From positions 12,619,908 to 12,683,907 of the forward strand of contig CM075192.1 of NCBI GenBank assembly GCA_037577475.1: a stretch of DNA of 64,000 bases, written 5' to 3'. A program made the position numbers and the translations under genes. Below, in pieces: positions 11,505 to 28,756 of the stretch (position 1 is its first letter; the number at the start of each line of letters is the position of its first letter). Below the pieces are notes generated by a model. That model saw nothing but the letters and a program-made list of their open reading frames with translations, had not been told where the DNA came from and made no database searches. Source of the stretch: Chaunax sp. Z400. Its lineage: Eukaryota; Chordata; Actinopteri; Lophiiformes; Chaunacidae.

Positions 11505-11509
11505 AAAAA
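11505..11509 (-). terminator. Pol III T-run terminator of tRNA-Pro(CGG)
   Basis: TTTTT on the minus strand, five bases beyond the tRNA 3' end. Confidence 0.85.
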
Positions 11510-11514
11510 GCTCA

Positions 11515-11586
11515 GGGCTCGTCCGGGATTTGAACCCGGGACCTCTCGCACCCGAAGCGAGAATCATACCCCTAGACCAACGAGCC
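11515..11586 (-). tRNA. tRNA-Pro (anticodon CGG)
   Basis: A 72-nt cloverleaf on the minus strand with the same acceptor, D, anticodon and T stems as the AGG gene. The anticodon loop TTCGGGT gives CGG, decoding CCG. It differs from the AGG gene only at position 34. The two genes form a 71/72-match inverted repeat with 264 bp between them. Confidence 0.98.
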
Positions 11587-12400
11587 AGATCATTTGCCAA
11601 ATGCTTTTTGTATTCCTTAAAACCCACATCAACGTTAAAGTCATAGTAGTTTTGATCTATTCCTTTCTTTTGTCTGTTCATGAAGTTGATGCATTTTAAC
11701 TATATCTAAAGCATGGTGTGTAAAATACTTTGTGAATTATGTACAATTAGGTTACCAAGGGTAAAGAACACAAGTAGCTAGTATAAATGGAGATGTCAGA
11801 GAACAATAAAGACACACAGAGCAATTCAATTAACTTCTTTTTATATATCATACATAAGACTGTCTTAATATAATACAAAGGGCATTGTCATAAACACAGC
11901 AAAGTCTTGACTAGATCTTACAATCTGTGGATACATGGACTTATCCTTTCCCCCATGCTGTTCAATTCTATAGTGCATGTTGCATGTACAAAAAAAGTGA
12001 AAAAATGTGAAATCAAAAATGAAAACGGTAAATCCAAATTAAATAAGAGGATTTCAACTTCTGTTGGGTGTTCAGATATGTCAACGAGTATATGTGTTTG
12101 TATATAACCCACAAACTCAACAGGCTTATGAAAAATGGAACCTTTTTTTCCAACCATGTGCTTCTCATAAAACCAAAAAGTAAGGTTTGTGATGTACATG
12201 CACTTACAATATACCCTGTGAAAATTATTAAGGTTTGAAGATCTAGCTTTCCCTGTTTGATTCAAACCCTACCTCATAGTGTTGTCCTGATGTAGTCAAG
12301 TACCTTTGCCAAAAGGCAAGGTTTTGCCACTAAGAAAACAGGAGTTCCTGCCCACTGAATGGTCACCAAATTGACAAACATAATCAACATACCAGCAGGA
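11587..12400. other. intergenic between tRNA pair and dyrk1a 3' end
   Basis: AT-rich. It contains an AATAAA on + at 11804-11809 that could end a rightward transcript. No gene recognised. Confidence 0.4.
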
Positions 12401-14864
12401 GCAAGGTAGTGAGTTCTATACTTCCTTTATTAAAAAAATATAAATATATACATAAATTCTATTTCAACTATTAAAAAGGGGCTGCATTTCATGACAACTG
12501 CTCTAAATAAGAGGTCAATAAGCATGATCTGAAAGAGGTGCACACTTACAAGTCACTGCAGTCAATTTTTTTTCTTTTCAGTCTTTATTTTTGGAATGTT
12601 TAGTACCAGTATCAGTGCCAGTATTAAAACCACTGGCAATTTCTAAATGTTTCAAATTCTGTGGGGTATGAAAAATGATTGCAAATTTGCAATTAACCTT
12701 GACATCCAGATAAAACCCCAATCTCAATATAGGTAGCTCTACATTTGTATTTGTGGAAATATCAAGCATGATCTCTTATGATGGCTTCTTTAAAATGACA
12801 ACAGCATGACCTGTAACCTGTCATTAATTTGAAAGGTGGCTGTGGGTTGGTTTTTCAATCTAATTTCAAAGCTGGTAAAATGAGCAACAGAAGAAAGAAA
12901 GCACTTCAAAATCCCTGACATAAAAAAAAAAAATCTGGTTATTGACTGTCATGTTTTGAGGACATGCATGTCTGCCTAGGCAAAGCATATGATTGTGGGC
13001 TAACGGACACGCTTTCCCTTTGAATAGGACAACAATCATGGGGGAAATGCCCTTCCAAATCAGAAAAATACCATTCTACACAAACCAATTCGTCACAATT
13101 ATCCTTTCCTGCCAAGAGTGACATAAAGTCTTGGTTCACAGCAGAAACTAGCCAAGTTGACCAAATGATGTATGAAAGGCAGCAAAACCCTTTGAAATAG
13201 TATGATGGGGGCAAAAGAAAAACGACACAGAAATAGAACGCATTAGTCTCCTTTTTTTAAACCATCAGCTTCTATCTTGCTACTCCGGAGCCTGCAGAGT
13301 AACTACCAAATTCTCTAACATACCAAAGTTTAAAAGACTCCCAAAATAATCTACCAATTAATATGGAAACAGTTTTGGTAAAACGTTGCAAACAAATCTG
13401 GCCAGAATACACAATAGCCAACGGTCTCCACAACGGTCTCCAGTTTTGCTAAAGTAATATATTGCAGCTGTTTGTATTGACGTTAAAATAAGATCTTGAT
13501 AAACTTTGCGTCAAAGTGGTGAACTGCTACATTATTGGTTACAGACACCTATATGCTATAAAACAACTGCTTTGGTATAAAAACATATCCAAAGGGAAAA
13601 TAAATTCTTGTAAAATTCACAGCATAATTTGAGGAGAAAAAAGGCAGTCACTTAACTCATTTTTTTCTTCAGTTTCCAAGTTTTGGATGGAGAGACTTGT
13701 GCAGGTGGTTCTGATGAGGAACTACATGCAAAAGGGAAAATAACAAAACATAAAAGGGTAGACTCTGGAATAGATAGTTCTTTCCACTGCAAAATCCTTA
13801 ACCAGTGAATAAGATTTTCAAGGAAGTAATGTTTAGGAGGTTGTTGTGTACAATAAGACCCTGTTATGTGGGGCCCTGCTGAAGAAGAAATCTTTGTTGA
13901 GAAAGGCCTCAAATTATCATTCTTATTTACCTTTTCTAAGTTGTTTTAATTTCTTTAAAGAATTAAGGGCTGTCTACAGAGAAAAATAGAGAAAAGCCAT
14001 CTTAATTCAAATGATAATGTCCAGCTCCATCCCATTCCATGTCCATGAGTCATAAGGCCAAAGGGTTATCTAGAACCAGCCAATGACTGTCTTCCTTTCA
14101 CTGGGCTGGATCCTTTCGTCTCCCGTGCCCAATGCTGCTCTCATCTGTGCCAGGACCAGTTGCAGCTTGCAGGACTACGGGGCCTCCAGGCCTGTGGGGT
14201 GGTGCTTCCCTCTTTGACCCACTTGGCGTCAGTATCCACCTGCAGGGTCTCCTCTCCACCTGGCCAGCACACGCTATAGGGACTCCACTGCTATGTGCTC
14301 CCCTTTAACAGAGTTACACAATACCGACCAACAACAAGAAATATCACCGCAAACACTTCCCCTTATTGTCAAGCTACAGGATTCACAAGCAGCTTTTACG
14401 AGAAATTTCACTTAAAAGGGCAAAATAATGACGAACCAGTGGAACAGTAATGTCAGGCAGTCCACGGTTTGAACCGAGAGAGGACGCCAAGCATTTAATC
14501 ACCAACAGCTACCTGCATAACAGCTTCAAACTTTGCTCTGAAATGCTCCTTAGAAGATTTTGCCACATAATACCATATGGTGATTATATGAAACTGTTGA
14601 AATGGTAAAATGGATGTCTCAATCTCACTATGGTTATTCAGCAGTATTATTTTGTGCCTAATGATTGCAAAAAAGGGGGAAGAAAACAAAAAAACAGATG
14701 AAAATTACATATATACTTTATAACAAAGGTTTTTCTTTGTAGTAGCGGTTCAGTGATATCTCCCTTCTGACGTGAGCAGCTTTTGTTCTCAACACACCTT
14801 GTAGTAAAAAACACCACCTTAAAAATGACGCACAGGGGGAACACACAGCCAAATGTCAGTGCAG
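12400..14864 (-). other. dyrk1a: probable dyrk1a 3' UTR
   Basis: The 2.4 kb after the dyrk1a stop lacks convincing exons. Candidate poly(A) hexamers (AATAAA on -) are at 12584-12589 and 12426-12431. Mammalian DYRK1A also has a multi-kilobase 3' UTR, so the extent is inferred. A more GC-rich island at about 14030-14290 lies within it. Confidence 0.5.
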
Positions 14865-20678
<5,814 letters not shown>

Positions 20679-22620
20679 CTCCTGTAAAATTTCATATCAT
20701 CCTGGGAGGAGAGTCCAGCAGCAAACCACAACCCACTACAAAGAATAAAAAGAGACCATGATCATTGTGCATCTTTGGTGGGACTTAACTTCATATCGGT
20801 TTAACTTTTGCCAAGAGGGAGTGACAGAAGATCCATAAAGAACAGAGGATACCCCAAAACTTTAAAAACTATCCTAGAGTTAACATATGAAAGTGGGGGG
20901 AATTTTAAAAGAAATTGAATTTAATGAAGGAAACAAGCTTGCTGATCTTCAGTCAAAAACAATACATTTTTAATTTAATTAATTTTCATAAGAACTGAGG
21001 CTCTTATGAAACTGAAAATACAAATAGTCCACTCAGAGAGGCCCAGACTACATAACACATAGCAAAAAGAAAAAGTCTGGATTAATAATATCGTGGACTT
21101 ATTAGAACAGCATTTTACTGTTTAAAATTATAGTGGATTTTAAGAACTGAAAATACTTTTAAAAACACATAGGTCAACTAGCTCAACTAAACTTACTGTA
21201 CATGATTATGCAAATTGACCAAGAACTCAAAAAGTTTGGTTTGAGCCAATTTTGCAAACAATATCTGACAGACTAACATAACTATAGGGTGAATATGATA
21301 TTTTAAAAAGCCCTCACCCTCCTTGAAAAATCAAGATGGATTTGACCACAGTCAATTTGCAAGCGCACTTGTAGCTATTTGCTCTCTCCTTAACATTTGA
21401 TTATTCATTTTCAGTACTGACATATGAACAGTTCCTTTCCTGGCTCGGCTCATCACGGCATCAACGGGCCTATTTAGGTGTAAATATAACGACAGCTAGC
21501 TTGCTATTAGTAGCCGTATTATATCATAAGTGATAGTTAAAGACCTCTGTAATAAGCCTATGTGTCATCTTCTCACGCCCAACTGATAAGATCCATTCCA
21601 CAGCTGAATCAAATGTAACCCCTCAAAAACAATTAAAAGCCCGAGGTTCGTGAATAAAGACAGTGCCGATTATCTCTATACTCACAGATGATGGGGTAGA
21701 TCTCGTCATGGTTGGAATTTAGAAAGCATATTCAGTGTTAATTTGCGTCCTCTCTTGCTACATATCGTTTGCGTGTGCTTCCAATTCCTCGTAAAAAATG
21801 GCAAACGTATCCAGGCTCGCGTTACCGTTAGCAGTCTGACCAGCTAACGTTGTCGTTAACGTTACCCTGAAAATTGCGGGACAAGCAAGCATATCTCTCA
21901 CCAATCCAACGTTAACGTTAGCTAGTGACGCTGTGTTCAGCCAGCGGGTTGTGGGGCCCATTCAGCTGGTTCGTCAACAAGTCAACGTTAACCATTAGCC
22001 AGGTTGGCCGAATTAGCTACCAGGCGTTAGCCAGGTTAGCAAGGTGTGCTTGCTTAATATAAACATCTAAATCACAAACTTTTTATATAAATACAGTTAT
22101 ATAGTATAAATTGACAAAAAATGGAGTGGTTGTTAGCTGCGATGGCAACAATTGCTTTAATCATACAATGACGGCGTCTAATATCTCAGGGTTAACATTA
22201 GCACCGTACCACCAGCGTGACTCTCCGTCCAAGCCTCTCAATTCGATAGCACCACTTCGCTCACAGCAACATGGAAAACTGTCCCAATCGAGCGATAAAA
22301 TTAGTCCATTGACCTAGTGACTGAGAGAAAACATTAATGCTGGCTTCCGCGGAATCGGCACCGCCACAAAATGTTAGCTAGCCGCCATACCATTAGCTAC
22401 CATTCTCAACTTGACTGTCGCGTCCATCATTGTTAACGTTAACCATTCACATTACAGATAATATACATCTGCATCTAACATCTAAATTGAGATGTTAACT
22501 ATAAGCTAACGAAACCTAAGGTCAAGTATAATATTTGAATATTGCCTACCTTTGATGGCACGATCTTCATTTAAAGTCCAATAACCTGTATGATGAGGAA
22601 ACTTATCCAGCTTGAGATTC
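20679..22620 (-). promoter_or_regulatory. dyrk1a: dyrk1a 5' UTR exons and upstream region (inferred)
   Basis: Good donor consensuses on - occur at 22550|22549 (ATCAAAG|GTAGGC) and 21686|21685 (CATCATCT|GTGAGTAT). They are candidate ends of alternative non-coding first exons that would splice to the acceptor near 20716. The exon ending at 21686 contains an upstream ATG. Transcript ends and usage cannot be read from sequence. Confidence 0.4.
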
Positions 22621-22990
22621 TCCCCTCCCTGCGCGGTTAGCGAGTGATATTAACGTTAAATCCAATTCCCGTCCTCTGATCGGCAAACTAAAATTATTCG
22701 CCAGCCAGATTCAAAATGGATTTCATTTCCCAAGCTTTGAGCAACAACATCGGTGATCAAAAAAACTTTGACCAACGTTAGTATCAGCTGACTACCAACA
22801 TGCTAACGTTGACTAGCTCGCATAACTTACTAGCTAACCTTAGCGAACTAGCTAGTGGGTTGACAAAATGAACGCAGCTAACATTAGCTACCTGCCCTAG
22901 CTAGTAGCTTCTTTGGCTAGCCTCAAGCTAACAATTCTAGCTACCACTAAATAAACGCTATGCCGAATTCTGATTTAACGTTGTCTTGGC
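21430..22990. other. cluster of AACGTT / TTAACGTTA and GCTAGC words
   Basis: At least eight AACGTT-containing words (for example near 21848, 21856, 21912, 21918, 21984, 22437, 22653, 22777, 22804 and 22977) and many GCTAGC/GCTAAC words fill about 1.5 kb around the presumed dyrk1a first exons. Both words are palindromic. They are not in a regular tandem period. Confidence 0.75.
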
Positions 22991-23039
22991 AAATAAACCG
23001 ACTTGACTTCGATAAATACAACAATACAGTTGAGTCCAG

Positions 23040-23420
23040 AGTATTTTAAACATGAAACAGAAACCGTGTCCTCTGATAATTTGGGTAAGGAATTTTGAGT
23101 CAATTTTCACAAAATGGCGCGCGGTCCAAACCTGCGCAGTGAACCGGCCCGGTGGACCAGAGACACGGACAACTGAGTTAGTGCGGCGCCGCCTAATTGT
23201 TTCCACTATGTTAAAAAGTCGACCTCTTGTTCTTCTTAATCCGATCCACTAGACTCATTTCGATATCCAAAAACGTCAAACATATATCCACTGACAGCAT
23301 TATTCCGGCGGGAAGGGAGAACATTTGAAAAGACTGAGCTGGGAAAAAAACCCTCCTGACAAAATGGCGATGCTCTATCTTGTTGCCATGGCAACTGTCA
23401 ATCAAAAAATAAAGTACCCG
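23040..23420. promoter_or_regulatory. possible distal dyrk1a promoter with YY1-like sites
   Basis: Relatively CpG-rich. AAAATGGCG occurs at 23111-23119 and 23361-23369, a good match to the YY1 core, and an NRF1-like TGCGCAGTG lies near 23133. No coding sequence is recognised on either strand. Confidence 0.4.
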
Positions 23421-23815
23421 GATGTACCAATGACGAATAAAATCTAACTGACCAGAGTTACAGGGCACATGTAACTCTAGCGGTGTCTGTCTTTTTAACC
23501 GTGTTTGGTTTGTTGCTACCACCCGGCAGACAGACGGTGTTTATAATGATAGTTTGAAATTACGTTGCCTTTGATGATTGCGTCTCTGAGATACACCTCT
23601 CTAAGATGATCTGAGTGTTTTCTTACCTTCCTTCCTATTGCCGTTGAAATAACCTTTAATCGAATTTTATGTACAGCTAGAGCCATTGCCACGACTTTTA
23701 CTGATTATAGAACCCCAAACACACCCAATAACCATCCTCAAATAACCATCCCTCTTTACCACTACTAGTATTACTTATGATAAAAAAACGTCTACAACAT
23801 AATACCACAACAACT

Positions 23816-23817
<2 letters not shown>

Positions 23818-23854
<37 letters not shown>
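23818..23854. repeat. (TAA)n microsatellite
   Basis: About twelve TAA/AAT units, upstream of dyrk1a. Confidence 0.95.
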
Positions 23855-25289
23855 TTACTCAGTTAAATATACCCTATAATCATTATGTGAGACAGTTGCC
23901 TCTTCTCAAGTAAACTTTGGAATACATACATTTGCAGAGGATGGAGATTTTAGACACTTCTCAGTTTGAAAGATGTGCTAGAAGTAGTTTTTTTCCCAAT
24001 CCCAGAATACTTTGTCACCCATCCTAGGCTTACTTTATTTCTTCTTAATAAAAAAGGAAAACAGTTTTGTCCAGGAGCCCTAAACCTCTCAGTTTCCAGG
24101 CATTAGGCTCAGAGTTAAATCAATGCTAAAAACATTAATAAATGTTTGCAGAGTTATTCCAAGGAGGAAACTTAGGCCAACCGTTACAGATTAAACCAGT
24201 TGGCCATACCCACAATTCTGAAAAAAATGTCAGTACAGTGTAGGAAATCACACTTGTTGTGATCAACTAGTGAGTTGAAAGAAAATTGATTAAGGCAGCC
24301 TAAGTCAAATTCATATTTATAGCAAACATTCTGTTATTTCCTCGGACAACTCTTTATTCAGTCTCAGACTCTTGTGACATAACCACTACATACAGCAATG
24401 GACATTATTTGAATCTTTCCAAAGAGGTTCCCATACTATCTGAGTGAAATTTTCAGCTTATGTTATCTGCTGGTTGAAAGCAAACCCCACATGGAGGCTT
24501 TTTCGAAACACTCCTCCACATTATTTAACATTTGAACCTTATCTGATATTTGCAAATATTCTGATTGTTTGCAGATATGTTGTGTTATATGTCATCTTCT
24601 CTAGCTGTGCATTTATTTTACTTTTCCTATTTGTATTTGATATTATTTATGCCAAGAACAGTACCTTTGCTTGAGAGAGCTTCCCAGCCTGATTTATCAG
24701 AAGACATGTGTTGCTTTATTGATTACTTCAGGTCCAAGAGACCAGAGCTGTAGAGCTTCTGGAGAGCTATCCATTGTACCAGACAGACTGTGAATGACTG
24801 TTTAGTCTTAGTGTATGTCGTTAGCATTGTTTGGTGTTATGTTGTGCTTATCATGTGTTTTTTTGTTCATTGGAGTATTGTATGTATTATTACATGGACA
24901 CCACCACCTCGCCACCCTGTTGGCAGCTGCAACTCATGACTGGCTCCAGTTCAGCAATGTCACCAACTTCACCACGACTGATGTAGTTTCCAGAGGTGCT
25001 ACGGCTTGTTGCCACCAGTATCATATGGATCAGTATCACCGTTTATGCAGGCTGAAGTAAACATGGGATCAACATGAAATCTGTGCATTTGTACTTTTTT
25101 CACTTTGGGCTGTATTTTATCAGCACTCATCCTCAGATGTGCACAAAACATAAACGTGTTGGAATCTTCCAGTCATCCCCATGCCACATATTTTCAAAAT
25201 CTTTTTATTATGTCATCATATGAAGGAAATATAAACATTGCCCTTTTTCTTTGTGTTTCCAAGAACTTGGCTTTACTTCATTTAAAATG

Positions 25290-25450
25290 TTAGATCAATC
25301 CACCAATCAAACTTTATTTATTAAGTTCCTTTTATGCAGGTTAGTGCAATGCACAGTGTTTTAAAGGAGACTGCCAAGCTGAGAGTACATAAACAGTACA
25401 TAAGGAATAGAAATGATGACAAACATAATAATAAAGCCAATAAGTTGGAA
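25290..25450 (+). repeat. decayed fish interspersed repeat
   Basis: Starts AATCCACCAATCAAACTTTA and continues ATTAAGTTCCTTTTATGCAG and AATGCACAGTGTTTTAAAGG, a degenerate version of the common fish repeat beginning (AATC)n-TTTATTTATAAAG. Confidence 0.5.
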
Positions 25451-25829
25451 AATCTATTTTAAAAATACAGCGTGATTCATATTTAAAGCCAGCAGCAAGA
25501 TGGTGATAAGGCTTTTATTAAGGCTAATAATGGAGGTGTGCTACTGGATAGATGTGACTGATCTAAACAGCTGATCTCAATTGACAGCCACAGACAATGA
25601 CAGCACAAAATTAAGACTGAGCATGCATGAGAGGTTTGAATGACAGGATGGTTTGAGAATAAACTATGGCCTATGTGTGCAAAATAATAGTCTTCCTGAC
25701 TGAACTTGGCTAGAGCTTCGTTTGAAGGACTGTAGCAAGTATAAGGCACACTTTTAGAAATGGAGTAAAGTAGACAAGCAATGCTGATTCACACACTTCA
25801 CCTGTTGGCCTCGTTGGTGGTGTCGGTGC

Positions 25830-26065
25830 TTTTGGAGAATATTTCATGCAAATATCAGAAAACAATATGTCTGTATGGTTAGTTGTACTAACAGACCAGC
25901 CAAGAAACCTATACTCGACTTCTGCCCATTTTTGGATTAGCAGGGAGTTCAGAGGAATCAGACACTACGAGCCAGAGCCACCACACTGAACGTCACAAAT
26001 GCTCCTCAGAAACCTATAGGTGACGTCACAGAGACTTTATGTCTATGTTTTATACAGTCTGTTGA
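25830..26065 (+). repeat. decayed fish interspersed repeat
   Basis: Contains CTCAGAAACCTATAGGTGAC followed by GTCACAGAGACTTTATGTCT and TTTATACAGTCTGTTGATTA, an order seen in a widespread fish repeat. Class not established. Confidence 0.45.
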
Positions 26066-26149
26066 TTAGATAAGAGACCCCAGACATGTAATTTATGTTA
26101 CAGTGAACCTGATGGAAATCAGACAGTGCCTTTTGTGTGACGCTGGCTG

Positions 26150-26430
26150 TTTGTCAATGTGACCCAGGACACATTCACGTTTACACGGAAAGAAGTTGGG
26201 GCATATGCACCATAGACCACCTCTGAATGTGGTCTCTGCAGTCGGATCTCAATGCATTCTCAATGCGTCTTGTGTGCATCCCGTACTTAGAGGTGCCCAC
26301 TTTTGATCGGATCACCCAAGAAACAAGCAGGGCCTGTCTACACCTTGGGTTTAACATCTGTCCTGGGTGATCCCATCATAGGTGAACAGCTCTAAGTACA
26401 GGTGTGAATGCAATCAAGATATCAGGTATC
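26150..26430. repeat. inverted-repeat element, copy 1
   Basis: GTACTTAGAGGTGCCC...GATCACCCAAG (about 26282-26322) is the approximate reverse complement of CTGGGTGATCCCATCA...GCTCTAAGTAC (about 26363-26399), so the segment is partly palindromic. Confidence 0.55.
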
Positions 26431-26925
26431 TGCACAAAATATTCTCTAAAAGTCAATTAGTTAAATTTTCCAAACACAGTAAACACTCACCAATATAGGT
26501 TACTTCTTTGTTGACCATTGAGGAAGTACCCAGATTTCCTGAAGAAATGTCACCAAATGGGGGAGTTTTTGAGCTAAGAGAGGCTTTAAAAACTCTGTGA
26601 AATGCTGTATACTACAAGTCATAGATATTTCTGTCTTTGCTTTTTGTAAATTCAACTGTTTGTTTCTTTGTCAAGGAAAAAAAAAACTATTGTGACCATT
26701 TGTCACTACAATGTACAAGTTTTTCTTAGAAATATCGATGAATGGATAGGAGCGCTGTGTGGGTCATCAGTGAAGCAAATAGGAATCAGGTGCTTATTGG
26801 AGAGGGATTAGGTCATTTAGAGGATATATTCAAGTTCATCTTCATTTTTAAATATCCCGTGTGGAGTGTTTATCCACGAATTTGAAGAATATCCAAGGCA
26901 CACTGCTCCATTTAAAGTATTTTAG

Positions 26926-27012
26926 GCCCTGCTCAGACTTGGTGTTAAAATCTATCCTGAGTGATTTCATCACAAGGAGACAACTTTAAGTGTAGGTGTG
27001 AGTGTTCCAAAA
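26926..27012 (+). repeat. inverted-repeat element, partial copy 2
   Basis: GGTGTTAAAATCTATCCTGA and the following GTGATTTCATCACAAGG...GTGTGAGTG repeat the right arm of the element at 26150-26430 with moderate divergence. Confidence 0.5.
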
Positions 27013-27554
27013 ATTCACTGAAGACACATGTGATATCTAATCACTCAGAGCACATGGGGAGGTGGACTGGTTACCATTAAACCACGTTTTTAGGAGAGTG
27101 TATGGGAATGTGTCTGCCTAATCAACTGAACTCAAATAAGAAGAATCCACAACAACAGTAATGGATCACACACTGTCTGATTTATATTTACTTTGATCTA
27201 TTTTAAATCATGTGTTTGGGGTCTCTTACCTGTCAAATAAGCAGCAGATGTTTTTGAACACAGTATCTGTTTCAACTAATTTCACCATTGACCTAATAAC
27301 TGAAGTATTCCCAAACTCCCTTAAAAAGTCACACAATTTTGCCAGTTGTTGAATCAGGATAAACTTTTTTTTTAAATTCATTTTAATTTTTTTTACTGCC
27401 CTCAATTAAAATAAGTTCTCTCAAATAAAAGTAATTAGAAAAAAATACATGAAATTTAATTTCAACAGACTGTCTTGTCTGCACATTTGCAGAAACATGC
27501 TGCCACTTTGTTCTGGAGGCAGAGATTTTATTTTTTATTGTTTTTGATCAAAAG

Positions 27555-27740
27555 CATGGCAGCATGGTGAAGGGATGGCTAGTACTCTTGCCTCACAGCA
27601 GGAAGGTTCTGGGTTCTAATCCCAACTGAGGTCTTCCTGTTTGGGGTTCTCCCCGTGACTGCATGGGTTCCCTACGGGTGTTTCCTTCCACACTCTACCA
27701 ACATGCAATATTGGTGACTCTAAATTGAGCTAATATTACA
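27555..27740 (-). repeat. decayed fish interspersed repeat (minus orientation)
   Basis: Carries CTTGCCTCACAGCAGGAAGG, GGTTCTCCCCGTGACTGCAT and GGTGACTCTAAATTGAGC. It is the reverse-complement counterpart of the family at 5691-5945. Confidence 0.6.
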
Positions 27741-27752
27741 AATATAGCTTAA

Positions 27753-27753
<1 letters not shown>

Positions 27754-27785
<32 letters not shown>
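27754..27785. repeat. (AAT)n microsatellite
   Basis: Eight to ten AAT units, directly after the repeat relic at 27555-27740. Confidence 0.85.
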
Positions 27786-28710
27786 AGCACATTCAACTTA
27801 AAAATTCAAGTAAACTCAGTTTAAAAAATGCATAACTGTATTGACATAAAAACATTTTGTGCACCCATTTGACACAACAAAATACTTTTTTTTCTCCAGT
27901 GTAAAAAGTCATTCTGTCTCAATATGTCTACACCAGCCTGTTTGCTATTTGGCATCTTCCCTGCCAAAATTTTGCAACTATTTGAACACACTAAAAAACA
28001 ATTTCATTATTATATTTCATTATAATGTTTATGTCAGAACAAAACATTTTATTGATGGTAAACCTGTCAAATGTTACAATTAAAGTAAGCAGTAACCATA
28101 TATTGGCTACCATGGGGAAAGCGCCTTGTCTCCCTTAAAAATCATTCTGTTTTGTGAGTTGTTGAGTTAGGAGAAACAATATAAACATTGTAAAATGCTG
28201 TGTAAGTCTTTCATTACTTTGCAAATTATGCAAATTCAACAAATGTTATACTTGAAAATATTTCTTTCTTTGCATTGTAGCCATTTGTCCCAATGATGTA
28301 CGTACATATTTGCATACTGAGCGGGGATGTGACAAGTAACAAGTCATGAGTGGCTTAGCAAGACACGAACGGTGAGGTTGGGAGATGATCTCTAGAAATC
28401 AAATGTAATTGAAAAATGATTAGAAATAGTTTATTTTAGCCATAATTGTTACAAAAGATAACATCGAGATGGTCGACATAGACCAGATTCTTTGAACAGA
28501 CATCTTAGCCAATAGGTGAAAAAAGTTTTCTAAGTTGAATCATCACACATGTGTACAATTGAGGTGTCTCTGTGGGTATTCACTTTTGAATAGGAGTCAT
28601 GGAGTCAGGAGATCACCTTAAAGGAACAGCCTAAAATGTTTCTTCATTAATCTCCCAACTTTTTAAGCCAGACCTTTTGAACACAAAAGTTTAAATTCTG
28701 TCAAGTTATT

Positions 28711-28756
28711 CAAACAAACAAACAAACAAACAAACAAACAAACAAACAAACAAAAA
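28711..28756. repeat. (CAAA)n microsatellite
   Basis: About eleven tandem CAAA units. A second A/C-rich run of ACA triplets lies at about 29009-29041. Confidence 0.95.

Noticed and set aside
11120..11699. Proteins containing RPGFEPGTSRT-like strings across the tRNAs
   Set aside because: This is the translation of the tRNA T-arm and acceptor stem, a known artefact.
24444..25060. Hydrophobic frames on + resembling membrane segments
   Set aside because: AT-rich sequence naturally yields Phe/Leu/Ile; no start context, splice sites or homology recognised.
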